Shown here piece after piece: positions 14,923 to 23,821 of a DNA stretch of 33,130 bases (the stretch's first letter is position 1; every line of letters begins with the position of its first letter). The position numbers and the translations under genes were made by a program. The notes beneath the pieces were generated by a model, which saw nothing but the letters and a program-made list of their open reading frames with translations, had not been told where the DNA came from and did no database searches. This DNA is from Candidatus Pacearchaeota archaeon (lineage in GTDB: Archaea; Nanoarchaeota; Nanoarchaeia; Pacearchaeales; GW2011-AR1): positions 1 through 33,130 of the forward strand of contig JALOBN010000032.1 of the NCBI GenBank assembly GCA_023228245.1. Reading direction: 5' to 3'.

Positions 14923-15928
14923 TGTTTTTGTCCTCAACTACTGTACAAAACACGCACACCCATTTCCCCGATTGCAATTTCAATCGACCTTCCCCAATCA
15001 CACACTTGTTGGATCTTTTGGGAAGCTCCAACAACAAATTGGGGGATATGGTAAATTGAACGTCTCCGCCGTCATATCCTTCAACCTTCTGAACCTCACT
15101 GTACCATCCATGAGGGCCTCTCCCAGTCATCTTCATTTTACCACTGCGTAAATCCACAGTGATTAGGTTGTCATCGTCAGATTTGCTGAATATCTTGGCC
15201 TTGTCAATGGCCTCCCCCAAGCCCTCCGGCCAGTAGACATCGACCCCGTCCACCTCAAGGTATTTGTCCAAACTGGGATATGCTCGGTTATACCTGCGGC
15301 AACTGATTGTCAATCCCGCAGAATTGCGAAAATGAAGCCAGTTCTCGGTCTGACTCAATTCCGTCACACCCATACCCATAGCACTCTTCATGGCCGACCT
15401 GCGAACCAAAATGGAATCGTCCAACCCCGTGACCAACGAGTATCGAGCTATCTGAAATTGGTCTGCAGCCTCAACATACTTGGGGTGCAGGTGAATGCAA
15501 GTCAGTACAAACTCTGATTCGTTATTGCTAGCACACCCCTGAACAATACCGATGGCGTCGGATAGCTCCTTTGGTAGTTTGATCCACTTGTCTGGATTCT
15601 CAATGCCGTCCACTGGCAAAGTGATCTCCGCAGACATCCGTATTCCTGCCTTTCGCTTTCCGGCCTTGACAAGAAGTTCACCATCAGATTGCTCGATGCT
15701 TATTTCATCTTCGTCCAGCTTCTGAAGCAGAGCCAACAACGGGTCTGCAACCACAGCACCTGTGATACCCAACTTGCACTCAATGGAGCAAGCCACTTCA
15801 TCATTGAACGTGGTGACCCGACCATCCTGAAACACAAAAGACCCAGACTGCTCTATGACTTCCTTGGACGACAGTCCAGGAAACACAGCCATCAGTTGAG
15901 TCAACAACGACTTACGATTGATCAGCAC
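14912..15928 (-). CDS. DNA polymerase sliding clamp
   Basis: A 338-residue protein starting at GTG 15928, with GAGGAG 7 nt upstream. Its length and repeated beta-alpha-beta pattern match a beta-clamp type processivity factor; segments such as GELLVKAGKRKAGIRM and ENWLHFRNSAGLTISCRRYN are typical strands. The ring keeps the polymerase on DNA and is loaded by the AAA+ protein at 11094-12047. It overlaps the end of csrA by 17 bases. A DnaN-like three-domain clamp is more likely than a gp45-like one by length. Confidence 0.7.
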   Translation of the reverse strand: MLINRKSLLTQLMAVFPGLSSKEVIEQSGSFVFQDGRVTTFNDEVACSIECKLGITGAVVADPLLALLQKLDEDEISIEQSDGELLVKAGKRKAGIRMSAEITLPVDGIENPDKWIKLPKELSDAIGIVQGCASNNESEFVLTCIHLHPKYVEAADQFQIARYSLVTGLDDSILVRRSAMKSAMGMGVTELSQTENWLHFRNSAGLTISCRRYNRAYPSLDKYLEVDGVDVYWPEGLGEAIDKAKIFSKSDDDNLITVDLRSGKMKMTGRGPHGWYSEVQKVEGYDGGDVQFTISPNLLLELPKRSNKCVIGEGRLKLQSGKWVCVFCTVVEDKNNDS

Positions 15929-16106
15929 TTTTCTTCTCCTCTTCAAATCGGTGAATGGCGTCGAACACCTCGCGACGGTGGACCGGAACCTCCTTGGGCG
16001 CTTCAACGCCTAGGCGGACCTTGTCCCCGCGGATCTCCACGACTACGATCGTAATGTCATCGTTGATGACAATGCTCTCGTTTTTCTTCCTACTCAACAA
16101 TAGCAT
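15912..16106 (-). CDS. csrA: CsrA-family translational regulator
   Basis: The 64-residue protein has the complete CsrA pattern: MLLLSRKKNESIVIND start, central IRGDKVRLGVEAP, then VPVHRREVF with the RNA-binding Arg, and a helical tail. CsrA dimers bind GGA motifs in messenger leaders and block or stabilise translation. A phage copy could reprogramme host carbon metabolism or regulate phage messages with GGA-rich ribosome sites. ATG 16106 has GGAGGG 8 nt upstream, itself a possible autoregulatory target. The sequence resembles planctomycete CsrA in my memory, which I cannot verify. Confidence 0.92.
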   Translation of the reverse strand: MLLLSRKKNESIVINDDITIVVVEIRGDKVRLGVEAPKEVPVHRREVFDAIHRFEEEKKSADQS

Positions 16107-16130
16107 CTTGCTACCCTCCCTAGTTACACA

Positions 16131-17090
16131 TCACAATCCAAAACTGGCGATTTTGCCACGTCCCAACGATTTCAGATTCTTAAGGGCCTGACAGTAGTAG
16201 GACTTCTTCAATTCCACCCCTACCGACTTCCTACCCATTGACAACGCCTCGTATACCTCTGAACCAACTCCCATAAATGGAGTCAGTACCACTTCTCCCG
16301 GATTGGATCGTAGTACCAACAAACGATCAATCACATCCAATTGCAATGGATGCATATGTCGCTCATCCTCGTCCTCTTTACCCTCCTTGAATGGAAGCAC
16401 TCGATCAATCCGAATATCATCCCAGAAAGCTGACGCATATTGCCTCCAAATCCAATGAGATAACCTATTCTCCCGTTGAAGTCCTTTCCAATTCCGATAT
16501 TGAAGTAATTCATAAGGAACCTTCCTAGCACCAGCATAATCCATGAGTCCCTCTTTATGAGCAATGGGAATTGAATTGTCCCCCTTCTTACGAAACAGCA
16601 ACACACAATCAGCAGAAGCCACATCGCACAACGATGAATCATCTATGACCGTCTTGTGGGCCAATCCCCGCGCCATTGTTCTATTGCGAACACCCAAGGG
16701 CTCTTTCCACACAAAATGACGAGCCCAAAACCACCAACCGCAACTCTCATGCAGCCGTATTATCTCACCAGGGAAATCGATCAATCCCCGCTCACCTTTC
16801 CTGGGTATGTCCATACAATGAACCGCACTGAATCTTCCTTCTAATGTCACTCGATGGATTTGCTCAACCGCAAACTTGTAATGTTGAAAAAACTCCTCAT
16901 GCGTACGACAATTGGACAAATCCCTTGGAGAAGAGGAGTAATGATATAGGCAACCTCCACCATCGGCAGCAAACGGTGGTGAGTAAATCGACAAATGAAC
17001 AGAGTTGTCTGGAACGGTTGGCAATATCTCACAACAATCGCCGTTGTATATTGCAAACTCATCCCCAACTTTCTGAGAAATCACAGCCAT
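16131..17090 (-). CDS. DNA methyltransferase, SPPF type (N4-cytosine or N6-adenine)
   Basis: In the 319-residue product, catalytic motif IV is S37-P-P-F40 (IYSPPFA), and the SAM-binding FxGxG-type motif is near 286 (TPFMGVGSEVYEALSMGR), so motif order is IV then I, a beta-class enzyme. SPPF leans towards N4-cytosine methylation but does not exclude adenine. The gene overlaps the SF2 helicase by 10 bases. There is no restriction nuclease beside it, so protection from host restriction or part of a DNA-modification system is likelier than a classic R-M pair. Confidence 0.85.
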   Translation of the reverse strand: MAVISQKVGDEFAIYNGDCCEILPTVPDNSVHLSIYSPPFAADGGGCLYHYSSSPRDLSNCRTHEEFFQHYKFAVEQIHRVTLEGRFSAVHCMDIPRKGERGLIDFPGEIIRLHESCGWWFWARHFVWKEPLGVRNRTMARGLAHKTVIDDSSLCDVASADCVLLFRKKGDNSIPIAHKEGLMDYAGARKVPYELLQYRNWKGLQRENRLSHWIWRQYASAFWDDIRIDRVLPFKEGKEDEDERHMHPLQLDVIDRLLVLRSNPGEVVLTPFMGVGSEVYEALSMGRKSVGVELKKSYYCQALKNLKSLGRGKIASFGL

Positions 17091-18445
17091 GACGGCACCT
17101 TTTCTTCCTCTGGAAATACGGTGTCTGGATCTATTTGGATTGCTTGCGTCATATTAGCAATCAAAGAACCAAACATCCTATCCACTTGCTTCGACTTTCT
17201 CCTCAAATTGTCCAACACCCCACTAGACCCATTTGAGGTAACAATTGACACACCCACAGAACTCTTCTGACCAAACCTCCAACAACGTCGTACCGATTGG
17301 TAATACTGCTCCCACGAATGTGAGGGGAAATAAACTACATTATGACAATGCTGCCAATTCAATCCAAAGCACCCAATCTTTGGTTTGGTTACCAACACTT
17401 TCAATTTACCAGATTGAAAGTCCAGCAGCCGTTCTTCCTTCACGTCATCTGGCATACCCCCACTGACCTGCAACGATCCCTTCACCAACTTCTCCATCAA
17501 ATCAGCTTCATCATTCAAGAAACACCAAACTACAGACGGCCCGTCGTTCCCAATGACTCTATCCGCAGCCACTTCACATCGACTTCTTATAGTCCCCCTT
17601 CTGTCGTCTCGTTGTTCCTGTAAGGTTCTGTTCTGGGAACAAAAGAATCTTCCTGGCTTGGGTTTGCTACATTCCACAACCACCTCTTCCTCCACCAACG
17701 GAGGCAAAACAAAACCATCGTCAGAAAATCCCAAATCGGACGGTTTGCGACAACCTCGCAACCAAGAACACACCCACTTCCAAAACGGACGCTCGGCATG
17801 CCCCCGAAACCTGTAGGTTTTCCTTCCCCATCCCAAGAAATCCTTCACGTCATCCTCCTTGAAAAACCTCGACAGCATGTCATGAAATCCCAAGTAACCC
17901 AATGCCTCGGATGACGTACCCAATTCAAAGTAATCGTTAGGAGCAGCTGTTGCCGTACAAAGCAACCGATACGGCATTACTCTCATGAACTCCGTCAACT
18001 TGAACTTCGTTTTCCCGTTGAAGTTCTTCAGGATGCTGCTCTCATCGCATACCACCCCTGAGAAATCGGATGGGTTGAAGTATCCCAACCTTTCATAATT
18101 AGTCACCACAATTGTTGGTTTGTTGGGTAACTTTCCCTGACGAGAGCGAAAACAAGGAACACCAAACTTATCCCCCTCCCGAACTATCTGCTCCGATACT
18201 GCCAATGGAGCCAAAAGCAATACAGATTTGTTGGTTTTCTGCACAACATTGGAAGCCCACACCAATTCCATTGGAGTCTTTCCCAAACCACAATCCGCCG
18301 ATATTTCAGCCCTGCCCTGACGTATTGCCCAATCAGTCAACTTCTGCTGAAACCCAAACAAGAAATCAGGCAACCAAATGGGTTTGAATCCATGAGGACT
18401 CCCCACCTGACTCTTCTGCTCCAAAAACTCACGATACAGCGTCAT
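17081..18445 (-). CDS. SF2 helicase paired with the methyltransferase
   Basis: The 454-residue enzyme shows the SF2 motifs in order: I at 51-57 (DCGLGKT), II at D134-E-S-S, III (CTATAAPN), V (GCFGLNWQHC) and VI (QSVRRCWRFGQ). It resembles SNF2/type III-like translocases but is short and has no nuclease. ATGA overlap with the upstream GNAT-like gene and overlap with the methyltransferase indicate one functional unit. In such pairs the helicase may expose or scan DNA for the modifying enzyme. A second, different SNF2 protein is at 29369-30769. Confidence 0.85.
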   Translation of the reverse strand: MTLYREFLEQKSQVGSPHGFKPIWLPDFLFGFQQKLTDWAIRQGRAEISADCGLGKTPMELVWASNVVQKTNKSVLLLAPLAVSEQIVREGDKFGVPCFRSRQGKLPNKPTIVVTNYERLGYFNPSDFSGVVCDESSILKNFNGKTKFKLTEFMRVMPYRLLCTATAAPNDYFELGTSSEALGYLGFHDMLSRFFKEDDVKDFLGWGRKTYRFRGHAERPFWKWVCSWLRGCRKPSDLGFSDDGFVLPPLVEEEVVVECSKPKPGRFFCSQNRTLQEQRDDRRGTIRSRCEVAADRVIGNDGPSVVWCFLNDEADLMEKLVKGSLQVSGGMPDDVKEERLLDFQSGKLKVLVTKPKIGCFGLNWQHCHNVVYFPSHSWEQYYQSVRRCWRFGQKSSVGVSIVTSNGSSGVLDNLRRKSKQVDRMFGSLIANMTQAIQIDPDTVFPEEEKVPSWL

Positions 18446-19233
18446 TCCATTCCTCCACTACTGCCATTACTGCTATATATTTGGTCTATACGCAATGGGT
18501 TTAGCTTCATCTTGAATTGCTCCAACCCAGCCAGGCCCAAGCACCCACCATCATTCACCAAACGATTGGACTCCTGAACAAAGTCACTGGTGTAAAAGCA
18601 ATAGCGCAGATACTCCTGAATGAACGGTTCTCCAGAATCAATACACACTCTGAAATTGATGTACTTCCAATTCAGATCGCAGGCATTCAGTCCCACCAAC
18701 TTCTCATCAGAAAACAACCCCCAACGATGTTGACCAAACAAAGCAATCCGAGACATTGTCTCTGGATCATGAATTGTATCGCCCTTCGCCCAAACCTCCA
18801 ACAGATCAGCAACTTGATCTTCATGTACCCCCTCAATCAAAGGTCTGTAGGAATATGGAGTACCTACCCTGTTGGGCCACTTCCTTATGTTCTTTCGGAA
18901 CGTAGACCAATGGTGCCCAGACAAATCCAAGAATCTATTGGGGTCATAAATGAATTGGTAATCCAAAAACTCCGTACCTGTGATGTTTGGCAGTCCTGCA
19001 TACACTTTACGTGCCGGGAACAAATGACCCAAGCCATCCAACGGAGGCAAAAACCAACCATACTCCCCATACTCCACCAAACCCCAAACACCATTTGGCA
19101 GGCTTAGTGGTGCCACCCCCTTGTGATATAGGTATTCAGCACTCATGAAGAAATTGGGATCAACCCCCAACACCCTCATCCTGTCCAGATACTGTGCGAT
19201 CGGAAATGCCAAATCCCGTTGATCTTGACTCAT
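18442..19233 (-). CDS. GNAT/DUF2156-like acyl- or aminoacyltransferase
   Basis: The 263-residue protein has a late region typical of GNAT-fold transferases of the DUF2156 kind: HRWGLFSDEKLVGLNACDLN, then VNDGGCLGLAGLEQFKMKLN, where the LGLAGL/FK pattern is the family mark. Members transfer acyl or aminoacyl groups, for example to lipids. Here, with radical-SAM and PLP enzymes, DNA or a base precursor is a possible acceptor, as with the GNAT-like Mom protein of phage Mu. ATG 19233 follows GGAG; ATG 19248 is an alternative. It overlaps a 62-residue upstream frame. Confidence 0.55.
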   Translation of the reverse strand: MSQDQRDLAFPIAQYLDRMRVLGVDPNFFMSAEYLYHKGVAPLSLPNGVWGLVEYGEYGWFLPPLDGLGHLFPARKVYAGLPNITGTEFLDYQFIYDPNRFLDLSGHHWSTFRKNIRKWPNRVGTPYSYRPLIEGVHEDQVADLLEVWAKGDTIHDPETMSRIALFGQHRWGLFSDEKLVGLNACDLNWKYINFRVCIDSGEPFIQEYLRYCFYTSDFVQESNRLVNDGGCLGLAGLEQFKMKLNPLRIDQIYSSNGSSGGME

Positions 19234-19348
19234 TGGCTTTTGCTCCATCCTTCTTGCTGTCGGACTTTGGCCCACTGCCTTTCTCTTTAATCAACCGATC
19301 AATCAACCGACGGCTCACCCCGCCGCTCTTTCTGCTTTTGCCTCCCAT
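19160..19348 (-). CDS. Small basic protein overlapping the GNAT-like start (62 aa)
   Basis: ATG 19348 lies immediately after the upstream stop, with AAGGAG 9 nt away. The N-terminal half is basic (KSRKSGGVSRRLIDRLIKEK) and likely to be real, while the last 38 residues lie over the GNAT-like gene in another frame. It could couple translation of that gene. The phage Mu com-mom pair has the same geometry, a small regulator overlapping a GNAT-like modifier, but this protein lacks Com's cysteines. Confidence 0.5.
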   Translation of the reverse strand: MGGKSRKSGGVSRRLIDRLIKEKGSGPKSDSKKDGAKANESRSTGFGISDRTVSGQDEGVGG

Positions 19349-20080
19349 CTATTTGGTCTCCTTGTCCTTGATAATCTCCCCACCTAGATTATCGTACACA
19401 CACCTGCTCAATACCCCCAGCATCTTCAATTTGTCGTTGCTGGAACTGAAATGAACCACGTTATCAGCCCCAAACCAAAGAGTCAAAGCGTCTGCAAACG
19501 AGAACAACGACATAAAGTCATCTGTGCGAATGCCTAATGGCCCAAAGTCCTCCAATTCCTCAGTCAACAGCCCCAATCCCCCAGACGATCCATCCCGTTC
19601 CAACTGAATCAACGACCCATTGTAAATGTTTCGTTGGGCAATCACCAACTTGCCTTTTCGACTGCTGAACTCAATGTGGGACAGTTCCTCATTAAGCAAT
19701 GCCCGAATGCTCTTGTTCAAGAAAACCCCCGTGCCGCTGGGCTTGCCAAAGCCCTTGAAGATACCCACAATCTCCTCGGGAGAAAACTTGGGGGCTCGAC
19801 AACTCTTGATGCGAACGAATCCTGATTCCTTCTGAACAAACTCCACAAATCCATTATGCTCTCGAAGCTTGTTGCTGTCATAATCAGCGGCGTCAAAGCT
19901 AATGGGATGAGCAAAAGGAGCCTCCTCCGGTCGGAGTGTGAACCTAATCAGCACAGTGTGATCCTGATTGAATATGAATACATTGGATCCGATGGCATAA
20001 ATGGTATTCTTCAACCTACCACTCTGGTGCAATCCTGCGGCCTGAGCAAACATAGACTCTACCCGTGGGGCTATTTTCAT
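19349..20080 (-). CDS. Unknown protein, perhaps clamp-like (243 aa)
   Basis: Two halves of this 243-residue protein seem to share a strand-rich plan (AIGSNVFIFNQDHTVLIRF and FSSRKGKLVIAQRN), and it ends with a helix and SNDKLKMLGVLSRCVYDN, loosely like clamp-type folds, but I do not recognise a family. It begins by ATGA overlap with the first radical-SAM gene and ends directly before the small basic protein. Its place suggests a structural or substrate-binding part of the same cassette. Confidence 0.6.
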   Translation of the reverse strand: MKIAPRVESMFAQAAGLHQSGRLKNTIYAIGSNVFIFNQDHTVLIRFTLRPEEAPFAHPISFDAADYDSNKLREHNGFVEFVQKESGFVRIKSCRAPKFSPEEIVGIFKGFGKPSGTGVFLNKSIRALLNEELSHIEFSSRKGKLVIAQRNIYNGSLIQLERDGSSGGLGLLTEELEDFGPLGIRTDDFMSLFSFADALTLWFGADNVVHFSSSNDKLKMLGVLSRCVYDNLGGEIIKDKETK

Positions 20081-21576
20081 CGCACCAATTCCTTTCTGAA
20101 ATCGCTGTCGTCAAATTGCCAAATCAACCCATCCTGGTTTGTGCCAACAACCTCTAAGCCACGCGCCCACTGTTGACTATAGGCCTCGCTTGTACCATCA
20201 GCATTCCACAGCTGATGGACTTCCAACTCAAGACCATCAGATAGAAACCCTCCCTTGGCTTCTACCCACGACTTGAAATCCCCCCATGTGGATGGCGTCA
20301 TCCCACGGTCTTTCACAAACCGGGCTGCCATCACCGTGCAACCCCAATTCATTCCGCCCTCGAACCAATCACCCACCTCACAACACACAGATTGATCATT
20401 ATCCGGTACATTACCCATATCAAACGAGGAGCAGCTGAAGCCATGTTCCCTCCACATGGACATGAACTCACCCATCAGCAGCGACCCCAGCCCCTGACTG
20501 TCGCAACCCAACAAAAACAACCTCTCCCAATCCAAACCCATGTCAAAGAAAGACTGACGTATTCCAGGATTCTTGGCCGTCCAACTGTATGTATCAAAGG
20601 TCAAATGACTCACACCTGCATCCTTGAGGTCAGCCATATAACGATCCACTTCATCCGGAGGGTCGCTCAAGAAAACCAGGAAAGGCTCAATGCGAGCCAC
20701 CACTCTCACCCCAGCGGAGGAAAGCTGTTTCATAGCCCAAATACGTCTATCGTAGGATGGAGCCCCTGGCTCTAGCTCTTTCAGCAAAGCATTGTTGCTA
20801 CTGATCAAGGTCATATGAACTGCCGCCTTGCCTTGGTTGCGAGCCAATGCCTCCACATATTTATCATATCCAACCACGTCACTCTTGGTATTGATCATAG
20901 TTGGATAGGATTGGTCTGCCAAGTATTCCAACATCTGCAAACTGATTCCCAACTTCCTCTCTATCGGCAAGAAGTCCTCAAACCGAATACCCAATCTCAT
21001 TGGGATTTCAGCCGCAACAGCACGTTGTAAGGCTGCCTGAAGTCCGCCAGTGCATTCCTGCCGCCCACCTCTGGAAGCATACTTCTTACCAGAAGCACTG
21101 ACACGGGCCACCCTTTTGTTGACTTCCTTGTTTGGGCTGCCCCCACTCAACATATCCAATGACTTCCCCCGAAAACCCATCAACTTATCCAACTCACTCT
21201 TGCAGTAATCTACATTACAATGGCGCAATCCCACAGTCCGAGCGTTGTCGAAGAAGGCAGTGTACAGAGTGCCCCGAAATGAATCAGCAAAGCAATACTT
21301 GCAACCAAACGGGCACTTCAAACTGTCGTACACATCCATATTGAGAGGCATGGGGCATGCCGCCGCTCGGCAACTGACCTCCACAAAACTCCCAATCTCA
21401 TCAGCCTTCAACAACCGCTCACTGCTGGCCCATTGGCCATCAGACAACTTGAATTCCTTGTATCCCTTCTTGCGTCCCTTTTCTTGAACAGACTGCTTTG
21501 ACCCCCCTCGCACCAAAGGCAATGTGCGGGGCACCATCTTTGCAATCTGATCCCTCAGAGCATAATAATCACTCAT
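20077..21576 (-). CDS. Radical SAM enzyme 1 (SplB/COG1533-like)
   Basis: The cluster motif is C88-x3-C92-x2-C95 (CPFGCKYCFA), which holds a 4Fe-4S cluster that cleaves S-adenosylmethionine to a radical. The 499-residue length, TKS and RIEPF elements later in the barrel, and several C-terminal cysteines (VCCEVG, GCTV) suggest a SplB-like barrel with an extra C-terminal domain. ATG 21576 has GGAGGA upstream and overlaps the preceding gene by 8 bases. Substrate unknown; the nearby DNA enzymes make a nucleic-acid substrate plausible. Confidence 0.8.
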   Translation of the reverse strand: MSDYYALRDQIAKMVPRTLPLVRGGSKQSVQEKGRKKGYKEFKLSDGQWASSERLLKADEIGSFVEVSCRAAACPMPLNMDVYDSLKCPFGCKYCFADSFRGTLYTAFFDNARTVGLRHCNVDYCKSELDKLMGFRGKSLDMLSGGSPNKEVNKRVARVSASGKKYASRGGRQECTGGLQAALQRAVAAEIPMRLGIRFEDFLPIERKLGISLQMLEYLADQSYPTMINTKSDVVGYDKYVEALARNQGKAAVHMTLISSNNALLKELEPGAPSYDRRIWAMKQLSSAGVRVVARIEPFLVFLSDPPDEVDRYMADLKDAGVSHLTFDTYSWTAKNPGIRQSFFDMGLDWERLFLLGCDSQGLGSLLMGEFMSMWREHGFSCSSFDMGNVPDNDQSVCCEVGDWFEGGMNWGCTVMAARFVKDRGMTPSTWGDFKSWVEAKGGFLSDGLELEVHQLWNADGTSEAYSQQWARGLEVVGTNQDGLIWQFDDSDFRKELVR

Positions 21577-21898
21577 GCTTATCCTCCAACAATCCAACGA
21601 CATCTGGTATATTGAACTTGCCCTCAGCTACCAATCCCTTGCCATCGGAATGCTGCTCAATCCAACGAAGGAACATCCAATTGCTTTCTTTTCCACTGCC
21701 CACATAGTTTCTACCATCGTACAGTACCTTGTTGTTACTCTTGAGTGTCACCATTATCCGGCCTCTACGTACTTTCAATTTGGCGGTGGCTGTAGCAACA
21801 ATCAAATCATCAGTGCTGATGCCCCTGCCAAACGGGCGATAGCGATTGATTGCCCATAGAATCTTCTCTCTCGTCACTTGTCTGTTTGAGTACGCCAT
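21569..21898 (-). CDS. Unknown protein, 109 aa
   Basis: ATG 21898 follows GGAG, giving 109 residues that overlap the PLP-enzyme end by 25 bases. The N-terminus (NRQVTREKILWAINRYR) is a likely helix pair, followed by a basic strand (KLKVRRGRIMVTLKSNN). No catalytic motif. It may be an accessory or substrate-carrier protein of the cassette, but I cannot support a function. Confidence 0.6.
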   Translation of the reverse strand: MAYSNRQVTREKILWAINRYRPFGRGISTDDLIVATATAKLKVRRGRIMVTLKSNNKVLYDGRNYVGSGKESNWMFLRWIEQHSDGKGLVAEGKFNIPDVVGLLEDKHE

Positions 21899-22752
21899 GA
21901 TTCCAACTCCAATTGGGAAACCTCTCTTCCTATGTTCCAAAACAACACAGTACCATTCATACTTTCTACGTGCGTTGCTAGCCACTCCCACGCTTTGGCG
22001 TCATAATAGCTATGGGTGGGAAAAGGTATGGGATAAGCGCTTGGTTGAGAATACTCCCAACCCGGATTTACCAATTTCAAACATGATCCAAAAAACCCTC
22101 CCCACACCCTTCCCGATTTGGTCTCTATCTTTCGCTGCTTGCCTTGAATGTGCCCGTCCCGACTCATCACTCCCACAACCCTGCCATCCCCGTTAGACCA
22201 ACCACTGAGTATGCCAGCACATACTGTACCACTACCTACGCACACCACCGTAATTGCCGGACGAATCTCAGCCATGGTCATTCGCCACTGCTTTGATGTC
22301 TCTTCAATCGTTTCCACTAAGGGCAACCCAAGATCCAACATGTAGGAATGATTGTAATTCTTGAACAGTACCTTTCTATTTACATTGTAGGCAACTCGGG
22401 CCATGCCGGGACGTATGGGTATTATCTCAGCATCAAATTGTTTCCACATGTCTGAGCAATACAAATACAGATCCAACGGCTTCTTGAAAGTTGGGGCAAA
22501 TATCACACTGCGTATTCCCAAGTACCTTGCGCAATAAGCCACACCCCAACCAGCCATACTCACGGATGTCTCAACATACCCCACGGTGCGTATCCCTTGA
22601 TCCACCAGACTCTCCATGTGACGCAACAACCCCCGCATCTTGCTAAATGGAGGGGCAGGTAAATCACAACACTTATCTTCACGCTTAACATGAACTTGCC
22701 TACCTCGCAATTCAATCACTTCCACCGGAGTGTATTCTGCCAATCGAATCAT
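21874..22752 (-). CDS. PLP-dependent enzyme, fold type II (tryptophan synthase beta family)
   Basis: From ATG 22752 the 292-residue chain has the type II layout: VKREDK, a lysine candidate at K38 (PPFSKMRG) for the Schiff base, a substrate loop (ETSVSMAGWGVAY) where usual SxxNH residues are changed to Ser and Met, and the phosphate-binding GSGTVCAG loop near 173. Relatives do beta-replacement or deamination on Ser, Thr, Cys or ACC. Altered loop residues suggest a different substrate. ATGA coupling to radical-SAM enzyme 2 points to one pathway. Confidence 0.75.
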   Translation of the reverse strand: MIRLAEYTPVEVIELRGRQVHVKREDKCCDLPAPPFSKMRGLLRHMESLVDQGIRTVGYVETSVSMAGWGVAYCARYLGIRSVIFAPTFKKPLDLYLYCSDMWKQFDAEIIPIRPGMARVAYNVNRKVLFKNYNHSYMLDLGLPLVETIEETSKQWRMTMAEIRPAITVVCVGSGTVCAGILSGWSNGDGRVVGVMSRDGHIQGKQRKIETKSGRVWGGFFGSCLKLVNPGWEYSQPSAYPIPFPTHSYYDAKAWEWLATHVESMNGTVLFWNIGREVSQLELESWRTQTDK

Positions 22753-23816
22753 AGCCCAGCATCCCGCAAAGTGAAGAAATCGCAAGTACCATCCCCCATA
22801 ACTATTCTCTCTCCTTGGGCCTTGTCACCAATACCCTCCCATGTTTTAGCCAATACCCCATCACGGTCAACCCCCTTCTGAACCAAATGCCTCCAAAAGT
22901 GGGCATTGTACCGAGACGGATTCGGCACCGTGATGCCGCAACATGTGTTAGATCGGGCTCTCCAATCAGGATTCACATTCACGAAGTCTGGACACCCCAA
23001 CACCATGCCCTCTTCTGCGGCAATGTTGCATAGATCTCTTTGAATGGGACGCCATATTTTGTCTTGATTGTGCTCCCATATGCGCTCCAAATCCAGCCCA
23101 ATCTCCACAAATCTCTTGGCCACGTGATCATTCATGTGAAGATTGTAGGTGTTATAACTCCTCACTCCAGCAGCCTTCAGCCTCTTCAGCATGTCCCGAA
23201 ACATACCCGGCGTATGATACCCTGGTATGAATGGTTCACCATTCACTCCTACATTCCACCCACGCCTGATCCATGACTCAATGAGTTTCAGCCTAACGTC
23301 TATAGGAGTAGTCCTACCTCGTTCCAGCACCTCTCTGTCACTCTCCGCACCTGGAGTGATGACCGGCATAATCGTCAGGATTCCCAACTCACTAGCCTTA
23401 GACATTACCTCGTCATCCTCAGATAGGTTGTCGAGGAATTTGGTTTGAATCACATAAGACCAATTCAATTTGACCAACAGCAACTGAATCCTTCTAGACA
23501 CTCTATGAATCAACTCAGCCGGTTGGTATGGATCTGTCTTGTTACCCAAACGCAATGTCTTCTTGAGTTTCATCGCCCAAGCCAACGACGTTTGGGGGTT
23601 GGGATTTTTCAAACCATTCATCAACTTTTGACCAACTTCATCTGGATCAGCTGGTCGAAGATCCATGCCCCAAGTCCTGTTCAATCTCCTCAGGTAACAA
23701 TGATGGCAGTCTATTTCGCAGTTCCAGTAACTGTCAATAGAAAACGGCAGTGGGCAATAGAGACAATCGCCTCTAATGCCCACCGCCGCACGGTAGTGTT
23801 TGTCGTTGTTGCTCAC
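22749..23816 (-). CDS. Radical SAM enzyme 2 (SplB/COG1533-like)
   Basis: The GTG start at 23816 has GGAG 8 nt upstream and lies just after the previous stop; longer readings overlap that gene by 90 bases. The 355-residue product has C33-x3-C37-x2-C40 (NCEIDCHHCY), an extra C18-x2-C21 pair, and the GNKTDPYQPAE segment found in SplB-like radical-SAM proteins, followed by VIQTKF and the TPGAES strand. It differs clearly from enzyme 1, so this is not a recent duplication. Substrate unknown; neighbours are the PLP enzyme and a SAP-like protein. Confidence 0.82.
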   Translation of the reverse strand: MSNNDKHYRAAVGIRGDCLYCPLPFSIDSYWNCEIDCHHCYLRRLNRTWGMDLRPADPDEVGQKLMNGLKNPNPQTSLAWAMKLKKTLRLGNKTDPYQPAELIHRVSRRIQLLLVKLNWSYVIQTKFLDNLSEDDEVMSKASELGILTIMPVITPGAESDREVLERGRTTPIDVRLKLIESWIRRGWNVGVNGEPFIPGYHTPGMFRDMLKRLKAAGVRSYNTYNLHMNDHVAKRFVEIGLDLERIWEHNQDKIWRPIQRDLCNIAAEEGMVLGCPDFVNVNPDWRARSNTCCGITVPNPSRYNAHFWRHLVQKGVDRDGVLAKTWEGIGDKAQGERIVMGDGTCDFFTLRDAGL

Positions 23817-23821
23817 GCAAC

